Below are positions 24,779 through 34,139 of a stretch of 64,000 nt of DNA, in pieces. Position 1 is the stretch's first letter, and the number at the start of each line of letters is the position of its first letter. The DNA is from CAKZLS01 sp963701445 (GTDB lineage: Bacteria; Pseudomonadota; Alphaproteobacteria; Rhodospirillales; Defluviicoccaceae), in the NCBI GenBank assembly GCA_963701445.1, contig CAVPAM010000010.1, positions 62,001 to 126,000 of the forward strand, given 5' to 3'. The notes under the pieces were generated by a model, which was not told where the DNA came from, did no database searches, and saw nothing but the letters and a program-made list of their open reading frames with translations. The translations under genes were made by a program, and so were the position numbers.

Positions 24779-25606
24779 TCAATCGAAGTATCGCACCCGC
24801 CGGGACGGCGGCAGGACACTGTTAATCAGCATTTCCAATCGGCGCGGGTTCTCCTGACGGATGATCGAGACGGCGCCCATCACGTAGACCATGTTCACCA
24901 ATGTCTCGTCCGCCGAGTTCCGCTCCAGCTTCGCCGCCAGCGGCGAGAACACCATGTTGGCGAGAACCGCGCCGTAGAAGGTCGTCAGCAACGCCACCGC
25001 CATGCTGGGGCCGATGGCGGCGGGATCGTCTAGATTGCCGAGCATCTGCACCAGTCCGACGAGGGTGCCGATGAGGCCCATGGCGGGCGCGAATTCGGCG
25101 GCCTTGCGGATCACGTCGGCGCCGCGCGCATGGCGCAGCATCGTCGCCTGAAGGTCCCGGCCCATCACCGCTTCCACTTCTTCCGCGGCGGCGCCGTCGA
25201 TCACCATCGACATGCATTTGTGCAGGAACGGATCGGCGGCGAGGTCGCGCTGCATATTCTGAAGCGCCAGCATGCCATTCCGCCGGGCCAGTTCGGCCAT
25301 CCCGAGCGCCCGCGCGGCGGCGTCGTCCGGCTCGCGAACGCTGGGCAAGATCGCGGTCGCCGCGACCTTGAAGGTGTTGACGACCTCCGAGATCGAGAAA
25401 CAGACGGTGACCACGGAAAATGTTCCGCCGAGCACGATCAAAATGGACGGAACGTTGATGAACGATCCGGGCGAGCCGCCAAGGACGATCGCCGCGATCA
25501 GCAACCCGAAGCCGCACGTCAGCCCGACAACCGAGGCCGCGTCCACCGTCAGGTTCGACGGTTTCATGCGCGCTCTGACATCCGCGGCGAGGGTTCGGGT
25601 GTTCAC
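24779..25606 (-). CDS. motA: Flagellar motor stator protein MotA
   Basis: A 275-residue MotA/TolQ/ExbB-family proton-channel subunit. Seen: segments 1-2 (VVGLTCGFGLLIAAIVLGGSPGSFINVPSILIVLGGTFSVV), a cytoplasmic loop carrying charged residues that face FliG (ELARRNGMLALQNMQRDL), then FAPAMGLIGTLVGLVQMLGNLDDPAAIGPSMAVALLTTFYGAVLAN, the conserved segment 3-4 pair with the functional Pro/Gly positions. No motB lies beside it, which is unusual, so the partner must be encoded elsewhere. Six bases separate it from fliN. Confidence 0.9.
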   Translation of the reverse strand: MNTRTLAADVRARMKPSNLTVDAASVVGLTCGFGLLIAAIVLGGSPGSFINVPSILIVLGGTFSVVTVCFSISEVVNTFKVAATAILPSVREPDDAAARALGMAELARRNGMLALQNMQRDLAADPFLHKCMSMVIDGAAAEEVEAVMGRDLQATMLRHARGADVIRKAAEFAPAMGLIGTLVGLVQMLGNLDDPAAIGPSMAVALLTTFYGAVLANMVFSPLAAKLERNSADETLVNMVYVMGAVSIIRQENPRRLEMLINSVLPPSRRVRYFD

Positions 25607-25612
25607 GGTCGT

Positions 25613-25975
25613 TCAGCCCTGTATCCGGTCGCTCTTGATGATCTCGGTCATGGTGACGCCGAGCCTGTCCTCGACCACCACCACCTCGCCACGGGCGACC
25701 AGGCGGTTGTTGACATACACGTCGATGGCCTCTCCGACCTTCCGATCGAGTTCCACCACGGCGCCGCGGCCAAGCTTGAGAAGCTGGTTGACCTCCATGG
25801 TGGCCTTGCCGAGCACCGCCGACACCTGCACCGGGATGTCGTAGACCGCTTCCAGATCCTGCGGTTTGCGGACCGGCTTGCCGGGAGCGCCGGACGCGTC
25901 CTCGGTGTCCGGCGACGGCCCGGATCCGGCGGATTGGTCGAGATGCCGCAACTCCAGATTTTCGTCTTCAGCCAT
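25613..25975 (-). CDS. fliN: Flagellar C-ring protein FliN
   Basis: A 120-residue SpoA-fold protein of the rotor switch. Seen: an acidic, disordered first 40 residues, then YDIPVQVSAVLGKATMEVNQLLKLGRGAVVELDRKVGEAIDVYVNNRLVARGEVVVVEDRLGVTMTEII, a full FliN/SpoA domain. Start ATG 25975 overlaps the fliH stop by eight bases, so translation is coupled. Confidence 0.94.
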   Translation of the reverse strand: MAEDENLELRHLDQSAGSGPSPDTEDASGAPGKPVRKPQDLEAVYDIPVQVSAVLGKATMEVNQLLKLGRGAVVELDRKVGEAIDVYVNNRLVARGEVVVVEDRLGVTMTEIIKSDRIQG

Positions 25976-26744
25976 GGTTTTCTCCAACCTCTGTCCCCGC
26001 GGGGGCGCTGCCTGCCGAGCATTCCAGCATGGGAGTGGTGTTTTCCTCGTTAACGGCGGCGGGATTGTTTTCGCCGCCGGCGAGGGCGGGAACGAACCCA
26101 AGATTTTTCTCGACGATCGCGTCGATTTCGGCCCACATGGCGGCCTCGTTCCGTTCGGCGCCGCCGCCCGGCCACTCGATGCGGCAATCGCCCTCGGCGA
26201 GGGACGGATCGGCCACGATAGCGATACGGCCGCCGAGTCCCCGGGCCTCGGCCAGGGCCTCGATGCGGTCGCGGAGGGGATCGGCAAGGGTCTCCGCCGT
26301 CCGCACGGCCAACCGGTCCGTTTCCAAGATCCGCGACAGAACGCTCGCGACCGTATGTTCGATTTCGCCGGCGGCGTTCCGCCGGTACAGCTCGGGAACC
26401 ATCCTGCGGGCAATGGCGACCGCGAGGGCGTTGGCCTGGCCGGCGATGGCAAGGTTCGCCGCGTCCCCGCCCGCGAGCACGTCGTGGAGGCGCTCGCCGA
26501 CGGTTTCGAACGCCTGGGTCAAGCGCATTTCGAGGGATCGGGCGGCGTCGCGCGATGCCTGTTCGCGTCCCTCGGCGACCCCCTCGGCGCGCGCGCGCGC
26601 CAGATCGTCCTCGGTGAAGACCGGCGCGGGACGAGCCTTGGACGGCTTGGCGCCGGCCTTCCGGCCGCGTGCGGCCGATCCGTCGTTGACCAGCAGGTCC
26701 GGATCGAAGTCGCGGTTGAAGAGGAACCGTTCGGCGGTCATCAT
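25968..26744 (-). CDS. fliH: Flagellar assembly protein FliH
   Basis: A 258-residue stator-like regulator of FliI. Seen: N-terminal RFLFNRDFDPD motif common in alphaproteobacterial FliH, a helical middle with ARARAEGVAEGREQASRD (the glycine-repeat heptad region) and a C-terminal domain with ALAVAIARRMVPELYRR and DCRIEWPGGGAERN, matching the FliH/HrpE DxRIEWxxGGxxRD end. Two adjacent ATG codons (26744, 26741); the first is used. Overlaps fliN and follows fliG by 16 bases. Confidence 0.88.
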   Translation of the reverse strand: MMTAERFLFNRDFDPDLLVNDGSAARGRKAGAKPSKARPAPVFTEDDLARARAEGVAEGREQASRDAARSLEMRLTQAFETVGERLHDVLAGGDAANLAIAGQANALAVAIARRMVPELYRRNAAGEIEHTVASVLSRILETDRLAVRTAETLADPLRDRIEALAEARGLGGRIAIVADPSLAEGDCRIEWPGGGAERNEAAMWAEIDAIVEKNLGFVPALAGGENNPAAVNEENTTPMLECSAGSAPAGTEVGENHG

Positions 26745-26760
26745 GATCTGAACTCCGTTC

Positions 26761-27786
26761 CTACTCGACCATTTCTTCCTGGCCGTCGCCATCGCCGCCC
26801 GCGATCACGATCTCGCCGGAATCCGCCAGCGTCTTGGCGGCGCTCACGATGACCGCTTGCGCTTCGTCCACGTCGCGCAGCCGGACCGGCCCCATGGCTT
26901 CCATGTCCTCGCGCATCATCTTGCCGGCGCGTTCGGACATGTTCTCGAAGAACAGCGTCTTGACCTCCTGCGAGGCCCCCTTCAGCCCGAGGGCCAGTTT
27001 TTCTTTGGGTACCAGACGCAGGATCGCTTGAATTCCGGTGGAATTGACGCGCAGAAGGTCGTCGAAGGTGAACATGAGCTGGCGGATCCGCTCGGCGGAC
27101 TCCTGATTTCTCTCCTCGAGCGCGATCATGAACTGGCTCTCGGTCTTGCGATCGAGACTGTTGAAGATGTCGGCCATGATTTCGTGGGAGTCGCGGCGGG
27201 TGCTGCGGGCGAGGTTGCTCATGAACTCGGACCGCAAAGTCCGCTCCACGTGTTGCAGGACGTCCTGCTGCACGCCCTCCATGCGCAACATGCGCATCAC
27301 CACTTCCAACGCGAAATTCTCGGGGAGCTGTCCGAGCACGCGGGCGGCGTGAGCGGTCTTGATCCGCGACAGGACCACCGCGACCGTTTGCGGATATTCG
27401 TTCTTGAGGAAGTTGGCCAGGACCGTTTCGTTGACGTTGCTCAGTTTCTCCCAGATGGTCCGTCCGGAGGGGCCCCGGATTTCGTCCATGATCTCCTGGG
27501 CCCGGTTCTTGTCGAGCATCTTCGCCAGTAGCCGTTCGGTGCTGTCGACGGTGCCCACCAGGGCGCCGGCGCTGGAGACCTGCTCGGCGAACTCAACGAA
27601 CAGGTGCTCGATCACCTCTGAACCGATCGGTCCGAGGTGGGCCATTTTCTGCGACAGAATGCGGATCTCGTCGTCGTCCATCAGCTTGAAAAGCTTGCCC
27701 GCCTGTTCCTCTCCGAGCGCGAACAGGAACGCGGCTGCTTTTTCGGGACCGCTCAGGGTGTCGTAGCTGTTTTTCATCTGAGGCAT
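26761..27786 (-). CDS. fliG: Flagellar motor switch protein FliG
   Basis: A 341-residue rotor protein transmitting torque. Seen: N-terminal domain (LSGPEKAAAFLFALGEEQAGKLFKLMDDDEI), middle domain with the EHPQ-like ... FLKNEYPQTVAVVLSRIKTAHAARVLGQLPE motif, and C-terminal domain with charged torque helix (LGLKGASQEVKTLFFENMSERAGKMMREDMEAMGPVRLRDVDEAQ). Complete and typical. Lies 13 bases after fliF on the same strand. Confidence 0.97.
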   Translation of the reverse strand: MPQMKNSYDTLSGPEKAAAFLFALGEEQAGKLFKLMDDDEIRILSQKMAHLGPIGSEVIEHLFVEFAEQVSSAGALVGTVDSTERLLAKMLDKNRAQEIMDEIRGPSGRTIWEKLSNVNETVLANFLKNEYPQTVAVVLSRIKTAHAARVLGQLPENFALEVVMRMLRMEGVQQDVLQHVERTLRSEFMSNLARSTRRDSHEIMADIFNSLDRKTESQFMIALEERNQESAERIRQLMFTFDDLLRVNSTGIQAILRLVPKEKLALGLKGASQEVKTLFFENMSERAGKMMREDMEAMGPVRLRDVDEAQAVIVSAAKTLADSGEIVIAGGDGDGQEEMVE

Positions 27787-27799
27787 GGATCGGCTCTTC

Positions 27800-29461
27800 T
27801 TATTGCTCTGCGTTCAGCCATCCGCGGACGATTGAGAGCGCTTCGTCCGGGTGTTTTTCGACAATCTCGCCGACCCGCTTCATCGCCGACATGTTCATGC
27901 GGCCGTCCACCTGTTTCACGTCGATTGCGTCGCTCCGTGATCCGGTTTCCGCCGGAAGGTACTTTGTCTGTCCGTCGGCGCCGTCGGGCTGCGGCGGGGC
28001 GAGCGCCGGGCGGGACAGGCTCTCCGCCAGAAGAGAGTTGTTGATGCCGGCGGCGGCCACCGGAATCGCCTCGGCGGCGTTCTTGACCAGGGGGCGCACC
28101 ACCAGGAAAAGGATCAGCACGCCAAGCACGACCACCACCAGGTACTGGCCGATACGGAACAGGTCCTCCTTTTCCAGTCCAAGGAACAGCCCTGTTTCCT
28201 CGGCCTGTGGAACGTCCATGTCGGCAAAGCGCATGTTGATCACTTCGATCGAGTCCCCGCGCTCCGCGTTGAAGCCGATCGCGCCGCGGACAAGGGTTGC
28301 CAGGAGATCCAGCTCTTCCTGGGAACGCGGCTGATAGGTCTTCGATCCGTCCTCGGCGCTCGAGTAGGTACCGTCCACGAGAACGGCGACGGAAAGGCGG
28401 TTGACCTCCCCGGTCTCGCGGACGTGGTTGATCACCTTCTTCGAAATTTCGTAGTTGACGGTTTCTTCGGTGCGGTTTTCCGAAGCGGAGCTTCCACCGG
28501 GCTCGGAAAGTCCGAAATCTCCATCGGGTAGGTTGCCGCCGACACTGACGGGCAGGTCGCCGCCGCCCTCTTTGTTGTTGCCGGACTGCTCGACGGCCTG
28601 GGTGGAACGCACCACCTGGCCGTCGGGGTCGTAGACCTCTTCGCTGGTATTGATCCGATCGAAATCCATGTCCGCGAACACCTCGGCCCGGACCTTGCCC
28701 GTCCCGACGGTGTTGGAAAGCAACTGTTCGACCGTGCGCGCCAGGTTGGTCTCGAACCGCCGGCGGCGCTCGTCGGCCTGACTACTCGCCAATGCAGTGG
28801 CGTCGTCTTCGTCCGAGTCCGCCGTCAGCAGCGTTCCGGTATCGTCGACGATGGAGACGCGGCGAGGGTTGAGATCCGGAATGGCCGAGGCGACGAGGCG
28901 CTGTACCGCGGCCACCTGTCCCCGTGTCGGGCTGTTTGCTCCCTTGAGTTGCAAGAGCACGGACGCGCTGGGTTCCTGGCGGTCGCGCGTGAACAGTTCG
29001 CGTTTTGGCAGGACAAGGTGGACGCGCGCGCTCTTGACCGTGTCGATGGAGCGGATGGTGCGCGCCAGTTCGCCTTCCAGCGCTCTGACCAGGTTGACGT
29101 TCTGGGAAAAATTGGTGCTGCCCAGGGCGTCGCTGTCGTCGAAGATTTCGTATCCGACGGATCCCCCCGACGGCACGCCCTGTTCGGCGAGGGCCATGCG
29201 CGTCCGCAACACCTGGTCGTTCGGAACATAGATGAAGCCGCCGTCGTGGCGGATTTCGTGCGGAATGCCGGCACTCTCCAGGTGTGAGACGACGCGCGCC
29301 GAGTCGCTTGGGTCCAAGTCGCCGAACAGCAGCGAGAAATTCGGTTTCGCCATTTCGGCGACCACCCACACGAAGAACCCGATGACGCAAATCATCACCC
29401 CACCGATGATGCTTAGGCGCTTCGGACCGAGATTGTGCAGAAGCTGGAGAATGGATTGCAT
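27800..29461 (-). CDS. fliF: Flagellar MS-ring protein FliF
   Basis: A 553-residue inner-membrane ring protein. Seen: first membrane segment at about 17-37 (LSIIGGVMICVIGFFVWVVAEM), YscJ/FliF ring domains (FSLLFGDLDPSDSARVVSHLESAGIPHEI ... GVPSGGSVGYEIFDDSDALGSTNFSQNVNLVRALEGELARTI, and VQRLVASAIPDLNPRRVSIVDDTG), a disordered periplasmic insertion, the second membrane segment at about 440-460 (YLVVVVLGVLILFLVVRPLV), and a C-terminal FliG-binding tail (IVEKHPDEALSIVRGWLNAE). Probable first gene of the fliF-fliG-fliH-fliN-motA-flbD-flhA-flhF-flhG run. Confidence 0.96.
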   Translation of the reverse strand: MQSILQLLHNLGPKRLSIIGGVMICVIGFFVWVVAEMAKPNFSLLFGDLDPSDSARVVSHLESAGIPHEIRHDGGFIYVPNDQVLRTRMALAEQGVPSGGSVGYEIFDDSDALGSTNFSQNVNLVRALEGELARTIRSIDTVKSARVHLVLPKRELFTRDRQEPSASVLLQLKGANSPTRGQVAAVQRLVASAIPDLNPRRVSIVDDTGTLLTADSDEDDATALASSQADERRRRFETNLARTVEQLLSNTVGTGKVRAEVFADMDFDRINTSEEVYDPDGQVVRSTQAVEQSGNNKEGGGDLPVSVGGNLPDGDFGLSEPGGSSASENRTEETVNYEISKKVINHVRETGEVNRLSVAVLVDGTYSSAEDGSKTYQPRSQEELDLLATLVRGAIGFNAERGDSIEVINMRFADMDVPQAEETGLFLGLEKEDLFRIGQYLVVVVLGVLILFLVVRPLVKNAAEAIPVAAAGINNSLLAESLSRPALAPPQPDGADGQTKYLPAETGSRSDAIDVKQVDGRMNMSAMKRVGEIVEKHPDEALSIVRGWLNAEQ

Positions 29462-29624
29462 GCTTGTCTCTTCGTGTCAGGACGCGAGGTTGCGTCGACG
29501 GGTCTGTGATCACGAAGAGGGAGACTAGGGATGCCGGGTGAACAACCCGTTAAGGAGTGGGCATTTTTTGCCTACCCTCGCCGATGGCGGGAAAAATCGA
29601 GGCGGAAAGCTCCGCGCCGTGGTC

Positions 29625-29670
29625 TGGCCGGCTTTCCGGCGTGAGGTGTCTCACGCCTTCAAGCCGGCCA
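29625..29670 (-). terminator. Two-tier hairpin after flgE
   Basis: TGGCCGGCTT (29625-29634) pairs perfectly with AAGCCGGCCA (29661-29670), and inside it GGCGTGAG pairs with CTCACGCC around a GTGT loop, with only three unpaired bases on each side. It lies 23 bases past the flgE stop. No T-run follows on either strand, so it may end or stabilise the flgE transcript or be a REP-like palindrome. A shorter hairpin (GGGCA/TGCCT around a T-run) lies at about 29566-29580. Confidence 0.5.
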
Positions 29671-29693
29671 GCCTACGGGGTCCCGACGCTGGG

Positions 29694-31394
29694 CTAACGT
29701 TTGATTCGTACCAGTTCCTCGAGCATTTCGTCGGCCGTGCTGATGATCCGGGTGGCCGCCGAATAGGCCCTCTGGACGACGATCATGTCGGTGAACTCTT
29801 CGCCGATGTCCACCGTCGACGCCTCCAGCGAGGACTGGACGATCTGTCCCGCCGGTCCGCTGTCGGCGGCGCGCAGCGTCGGGTCCCCGGACGACTGCGT
29901 CGCGTTCCAGACGTTCCCCGATTTTCCCCCGAGGCCATTGGGATTGACGAAGGTCGCCACCGGAAGCTGATAGATGTTTCGGCGTTCGCCATTGTCGAAC
30001 AATGCCACCATCGCGCCTCCTGGAGAAATGGTGACGCCGGAGAACGTTCCGAACTTGGCACCGTTCTGCCGGACGAAACTGGGCGTGAACTCGGCGCCAA
30101 ACTGGGTCATTCCATCGGCTTCGCCGATTGTTCCAAAGCCAAGCGAAATCTGCTCTACGTCCAAATTTCCGTCGCCGTTGAGATCTAAGTCGTCCAGGTC
30201 GGCGGCGCCGCTGGTGAACCCGTGGACCGTCATTTTTTGAATGCCAACGATGGAGGGGACTCCGTCACCGCCAAATGTTACGGCGGGCCCGGAGGCTGTC
30301 CGGGGCTGTACCGAGAAGGGGTTGGTTTGCGGGGACACCGCGACACCACCGGCCGTCAGACCGCTCGGATCAACCGTAATGACAGGGTTCGTGGTGTCGC
30401 CCTTGATCAGCATCGTTGTTCCGTTTCCCAGCTTTGTCGACACTGGATCGCCAGTTGTGTCGTTGTTGATTTCGTCCCGAATCTCGGCGACGATCTGCGC
30501 CAGCGTCCTGTTTCCATCGACTTGTATCTGGTCATCCCCCGCGATCGTGGCACCGTTGACGAAGGTGTAGGAATATGCGGTTCCACCAACCGTTATGGAG
30601 AGGCTCTGGCCGGCATCCGGAATTCCGTTAAACTCAAGCTGACCCATGCTTTGGTAGATGTTTCCGGCATCGTCATACAGATTGACCACCGATGAATTGG
30701 CTGGCGGATTGACGTCGACGTCCCATTCGTTAGCGGCGGATTTTGTCAAGATAAGGCTGGTATCGTTAGCGTTGCCGAGCGTGTCGAAGAATTGAATGTC
30801 GATATTGTATTTGTCGCCGATGGCGGCGTTGGAAGGGAGGTTGGCCCCAACCTCGATCTCGGAAGTAACGGCCGGAGTTCCGCTGATCCCGCTCAGATTG
30901 ACGGTTTCCATGAAACGCGACGAAATGATCCGGGTATTGGTGAGGCCCGCGTTGCTGCCGTCGGGCAGAATGACGTTTCCGGAGGGATCGGTTGGCCACG
31001 CCTGGAGATAATGGCCGGCCGTGTTTCTCAAGAAGCCATCGTCGTCCATGAAGAACGATCCGGCCCGCGTGAACATGTACTCGTCGCCGGCTGTGGGCAC
31101 GCTTGCTTCGTTGACGACGAAAAACCCGTCGCCGGAGATGGCGAGATCGGTCTGCGACGTGGTCGCCTGCAACAGTCCCTGGACATCGGTGGATGCCCTG
31201 GGCCGCGACTGTACGCCGCCGGGAGAGTAGGCCGACGACGATGTCTGCTTGGTCACCAGGGTCTGAAACTCAACGCCCGTTTTCTTGTAGCCGACGGTGT
31301 TGACGTTGGTGATGTTGTCGGCGATCGCGGCCATCGCGCTGCTCTGCGCGACGAGCCCGGAAACGCCGGAAGTCAATGCACCGAACAAGCTCAT
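29694..31394 (-). CDS. flgE: Flagellar hook protein FlgE
   Basis: Builds the hook. Seen: N-terminal rod-type sequence MSLFGALTSGVSGLVAQSSAMAAIADNITNVNTVGYKKTGVEFQTLV with the ANNITN motif, the DLAISGDGFFVV strand shared by hook-rod proteins, and the C-terminal GGKSGNVWNATQSSGDP ... IVQSSLEASTVDIGEEFTDMIVVQRAYSAATRIISTADEMLEELVRIKR. At 566 residues it is longer than enteric FlgE because of a central surface domain (about residues 190-400). The DNA for that part (about 30240-30730) is visibly less GC-rich than its surroundings, as often seen in exposed variable domains. Between flgD and flgE are 130 bases with small hairpins (for example GCGATG/CATCGC near 31432-31447). Confidence 0.95.
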   Translation of the reverse strand: MSLFGALTSGVSGLVAQSSAMAAIADNITNVNTVGYKKTGVEFQTLVTKQTSSSAYSPGGVQSRPRASTDVQGLLQATTSQTDLAISGDGFFVVNEASVPTAGDEYMFTRAGSFFMDDDGFLRNTAGHYLQAWPTDPSGNVILPDGSNAGLTNTRIISSRFMETVNLSGISGTPAVTSEIEVGANLPSNAAIGDKYNIDIQFFDTLGNANDTSLILTKSAANEWDVDVNPPANSSVVNLYDDAGNIYQSMGQLEFNGIPDAGQSLSITVGGTAYSYTFVNGATIAGDDQIQVDGNRTLAQIVAEIRDEINNDTTGDPVSTKLGNGTTMLIKGDTTNPVITVDPSGLTAGGVAVSPQTNPFSVQPRTASGPAVTFGGDGVPSIVGIQKMTVHGFTSGAADLDDLDLNGDGNLDVEQISLGFGTIGEADGMTQFGAEFTPSFVRQNGAKFGTFSGVTISPGGAMVALFDNGERRNIYQLPVATFVNPNGLGGKSGNVWNATQSSGDPTLRAADSGPAGQIVQSSLEASTVDIGEEFTDMIVVQRAYSAATRIISTADEMLEELVRIKR

Positions 31395-31524
31395 ACTCAG
31401 TCTCCTTCGCGGTATCGCCCTTGCGAAGAGCGATGGTTTTCATCGCCGAAATCTTCCGCGGGGGCTATTTCGTGTGATCGGGTATCCCCGTCGGGGATGT
31501 CTCCCGTGGTTGGTTCTCCTGGCC

Positions 31525-32199
31525 TCAAATGGGCCGGTTTCGGGTTTCCATTACCGACAGGACGTTCTCCATCGGTACGCTGATGTCGCCCATGAACAGC
31601 GATCGTTCGTGGCCGTCGGCGCTGGCGCCCGTGACGCGTCCGAAGACGGTCGTGGCCACGTCGATGGGAGACCCATCGGACCGTTTGGCGTTCACCAGGA
31701 TGCGGTAGAGCCCGTCGGCGAGCGGGTTGCCCTGTTTGTCGAAGCCGTCCCACTCGAAAACATGACGGCCCGGCGTGGTGTCGCCCTGGGCCATGAACAC
31801 CACCTCGCCGAGTTCGTCCATGACGGTGATCACGGCATCGTCGGCCGCCTCGTCGAGCGTGTACGACGCGGTGGCTTCGCCATTCTCGAGCGACAGGGCA
31901 TCGCCCGGCGTCTCGATCGTGGAGCCGATATAGCTCACCATCCCGGCAACCTGGCTGTCGCGCTGGAGGGTTACGATCTCCTCCAGGTTTGCGTTCTGGT
32001 AGATCTGCTGTTCGACGTTGGCGAACTGCACCAGTTGGTTGGTGAACTCGTTCGCGTCCAGCGGATCGAGCGGATCCTGATGCTGGAGCTGCGTCACCAG
32101 CAGAGTGAGGAAACGGTCGAGGTCGTTTTCCAACTGCGCGCCGTCGCTCGCCGATTGTCCGGAGCCAGCGGTCGGATTCGAGGTAATTCCTTGAAGCAT
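31525..32199 (-). CDS. flgD: Flagellar hook assembly scaffold FlgD
   Basis: Hook cap needed for FlgE polymerisation. Seen: LENDLDRFLTLLVTQLQHQDPLDPLDANEFTNQLVQFANVEQQIYQNANLEEI, the FlgD N-terminal signature, then a FlgD Ig-like/tudor region (DDAVITVMDELGEVVFMAQGDTTPGRHVFEWDGFDKQGNPLADGLYRILV). 224 residues is normal. The stop-to-start distance from fliK is 27 bases; the order fliK-flgD-flgE in transcription is conserved. Confidence 0.95.
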   Translation of the reverse strand: MLQGITSNPTAGSGQSASDGAQLENDLDRFLTLLVTQLQHQDPLDPLDANEFTNQLVQFANVEQQIYQNANLEEIVTLQRDSQVAGMVSYIGSTIETPGDALSLENGEATASYTLDEAADDAVITVMDELGEVVFMAQGDTTPGRHVFEWDGFDKQGNPLADGLYRILVNAKRSDGSPIDVATTVFGRVTGASADGHERSLFMGDISVPMENVLSVMETRNRPI

Positions 32200-32226
32200 C
32201 TTGAGAGCCTTTCCCGTTGGTTCCGG

Positions 32227-33864
32227 TTAGATTTCGATATCGATGTGCCCGTCGGCGGACTGTCCTCCGCGGGCGTAGTCGCCGAGGGTGCGCGTCTGGG
32301 CTTGGCCGTCGGCTTCCGCCTCGCGGGCATCGCCGGGGCTGCCCGCGTGGTTCGGCTGGGCAAGTGGATTGCCGGAGGGGCGCCCGTCCTGGCCCCTCAG
32401 GTTGAAGTTCAAGCTGTTCGAGTCCGCCTTCAGGCCGGCGTCCTCGAGGGCTTTCTCGAGACCGCGCGCGTCGGTCTTCAGAAGGTCCAACGTCTCGCGG
32501 CTGTCGACGGTAACGGTGGCGTTCACCCGGCCGTCTCCGGCAAGTTCGAGCCGGACCTCCACCCGTCCAAGCTCCTTGGGACGGAGATGAATGTCGATGT
32601 GATCGATACCGGCCTTGGCGGCCTTGGAAATCTGGACCGATACCTGTTCGCTGACGGGCGGCTGGGGCAAGCCCGGTCTGCCTGCCGTCGGCAGCGGGTC
32701 CGGGCGAACTCCCGCGGCCACTCGTTGGGCGGCTTGAGGCCCGCCCGACGATCCGGTGCCGGCGATGTCGGCGAACGGGGTAGGCGACGCGGGAGGGACG
32801 GGGCCGGCGCTTCGCGGCGGCGCGGCGGCCGGACCGGCCTGGTTTCCCGATGTTCCGGTTTGCGACTGCCGATCGCCGGCGCCGGATCGGCTGTCGGCCT
32901 GTTGGGTCGGCTGGGCAGCCGGCGCTTCCTGGTTTGCCCCGCCGGCGACCACAAAACCGGCCTTGGCACTTGCCCCCACCGGAACCTGACCGGGGCGGGA
33001 ACCGGGCTTCTGGCCTTCGGCCGCCGTTGCCGCCGCCAGGGTCGAGGCGGGCTGCGAAAAGAGAGTATCCCCGGGTTTGGAGACGGTCACGTTGATCTTG
33101 ATGTCCTCGCCGGCCGGCAGGGATTTGGCCAGGTCGTTGCCCTGACGCGTCGCCGCGGACGCTTTCACGGAAGTGTCGGGGCCGTCGGGCGCGGCCGAAG
33201 AACCGGGACCGGCCTCGCCGCGCGGGCTCGGGCTCGCCGGTGGGGGCGCGGCCTCCCGGCTCCTGGCGTGGGAACCGGCCTGATCCGTCGCGCCATCCCT
33301 GTCCTCGCCGGGGACGATGGCGGGGGAGGAGGCATTGGCTGCCAGGGCGGCCGTCGGCGGTTCGGCCCCGCCGTCGGCAAACAGCGGGTCCGGAACAGCG
33401 GTCTGTTTGCCGGCGGCTTCGCCATCGGCGAGGCGCGCGGCCGACACCCCGTCGCCCGGCTGGCTGTTCGCGCGGAACGCCGTTCCGGCCGGTTCCGCTA
33501 CTTCGGGGTCCCGGGTCCGGTCCGTGTCTCGACTTTGATCGTTCGGCTCATCGCGGTCGTCGGCGGTCTCCACTTCCGAATCGCGGGGATCCCGCCGGTC
33601 GTCCGGAGCCCGCGACACATGATCCGGCTCGGATATCGACTCCGGGTCCCGCGCCGGCCGGTGGGTCAGGCTCATGGACGCTTTCAGATCCGTCGCGTCG
33701 ACGCGCGCGCTATTGTGCAGAATGTTCTGGAATGAAGCGGCGAGGTCGGCCCCGGCGGCGGCCGGACGACCCGAGCGGACCCCCGATGCGATCGCGTTGG
33801 CGGTATCGCGAACGGGGAGGGCGGTGTTCGGGGCGGTCGAGGCGGCAGTGTTGTTCGTCACCAT
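32227..33864 (-). CDS. fliK: Flagellar hook-length control protein FliK
   Basis: A 545-residue protein. Residues 1-380 are low-complexity, rich in Ala, Pro, Gly, Asp and Gln, fitting a secreted ruler; residues about 400-500 form the Flg_hook domain (EQVSVQISKAAKAGIDHIDIHLRPKELGRVEVRLELAGDGRVNATVTVDSRETLDLLKTDARGLEKALEDAGLKADSNSLNFNLR), which flips the export specificity switch. Ends GDYARGGQSADGHIDIEI. ATG 33864. Upstream lies a 275-base gap with AT-rich sequence, so this is likely the first gene of a fliK-flgD-flgE operon. Confidence 0.93.
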   Translation of the reverse strand: MVTNNTAASTAPNTALPVRDTANAIASGVRSGRPAAAGADLAASFQNILHNSARVDATDLKASMSLTHRPARDPESISEPDHVSRAPDDRRDPRDSEVETADDRDEPNDQSRDTDRTRDPEVAEPAGTAFRANSQPGDGVSAARLADGEAAGKQTAVPDPLFADGGAEPPTAALAANASSPAIVPGEDRDGATDQAGSHARSREAAPPPASPSPRGEAGPGSSAAPDGPDTSVKASAATRQGNDLAKSLPAGEDIKINVTVSKPGDTLFSQPASTLAAATAAEGQKPGSRPGQVPVGASAKAGFVVAGGANQEAPAAQPTQQADSRSGAGDRQSQTGTSGNQAGPAAAPPRSAGPVPPASPTPFADIAGTGSSGGPQAAQRVAAGVRPDPLPTAGRPGLPQPPVSEQVSVQISKAAKAGIDHIDIHLRPKELGRVEVRLELAGDGRVNATVTVDSRETLDLLKTDARGLEKALEDAGLKADSNSLNFNLRGQDGRPSGNPLAQPNHAGSPGDAREAEADGQAQTRTLGDYARGGQSADGHIDIEI

Positions 33865-34139
33865 GAAGTCTCCAAAAGAGTAGCCGATCCCCGTTCAGCA
33901 AACATCGGGCCAACGGCGTTGCATTCCACAGGGCGTTGGAAAACAAGGGAAAAAATTTGAAGGGCTGGCGGCGGGGCGGGGCGAAGCCTGCCGGCCCGGC
34001 AAGAATTACCCGGCCGGTTCGGCCGTTTGTGCCCGCCAACCGAGGACAGCACGGGACCGGCGAAAATACAACTTTAAATTTTCTTTCTGATTTGTTACAA
34101 TAACCTTTGCGTGTGGTAAATTATGGCAAGGTCATGCCG

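Noticed and set aside
34060..34139. Possible sigma-54 promoter before the FlaG-like gene (TGGC...TGCC)
   Set aside because: GG and GC are nine, not ten, bases apart, and the site overlaps the start codon.
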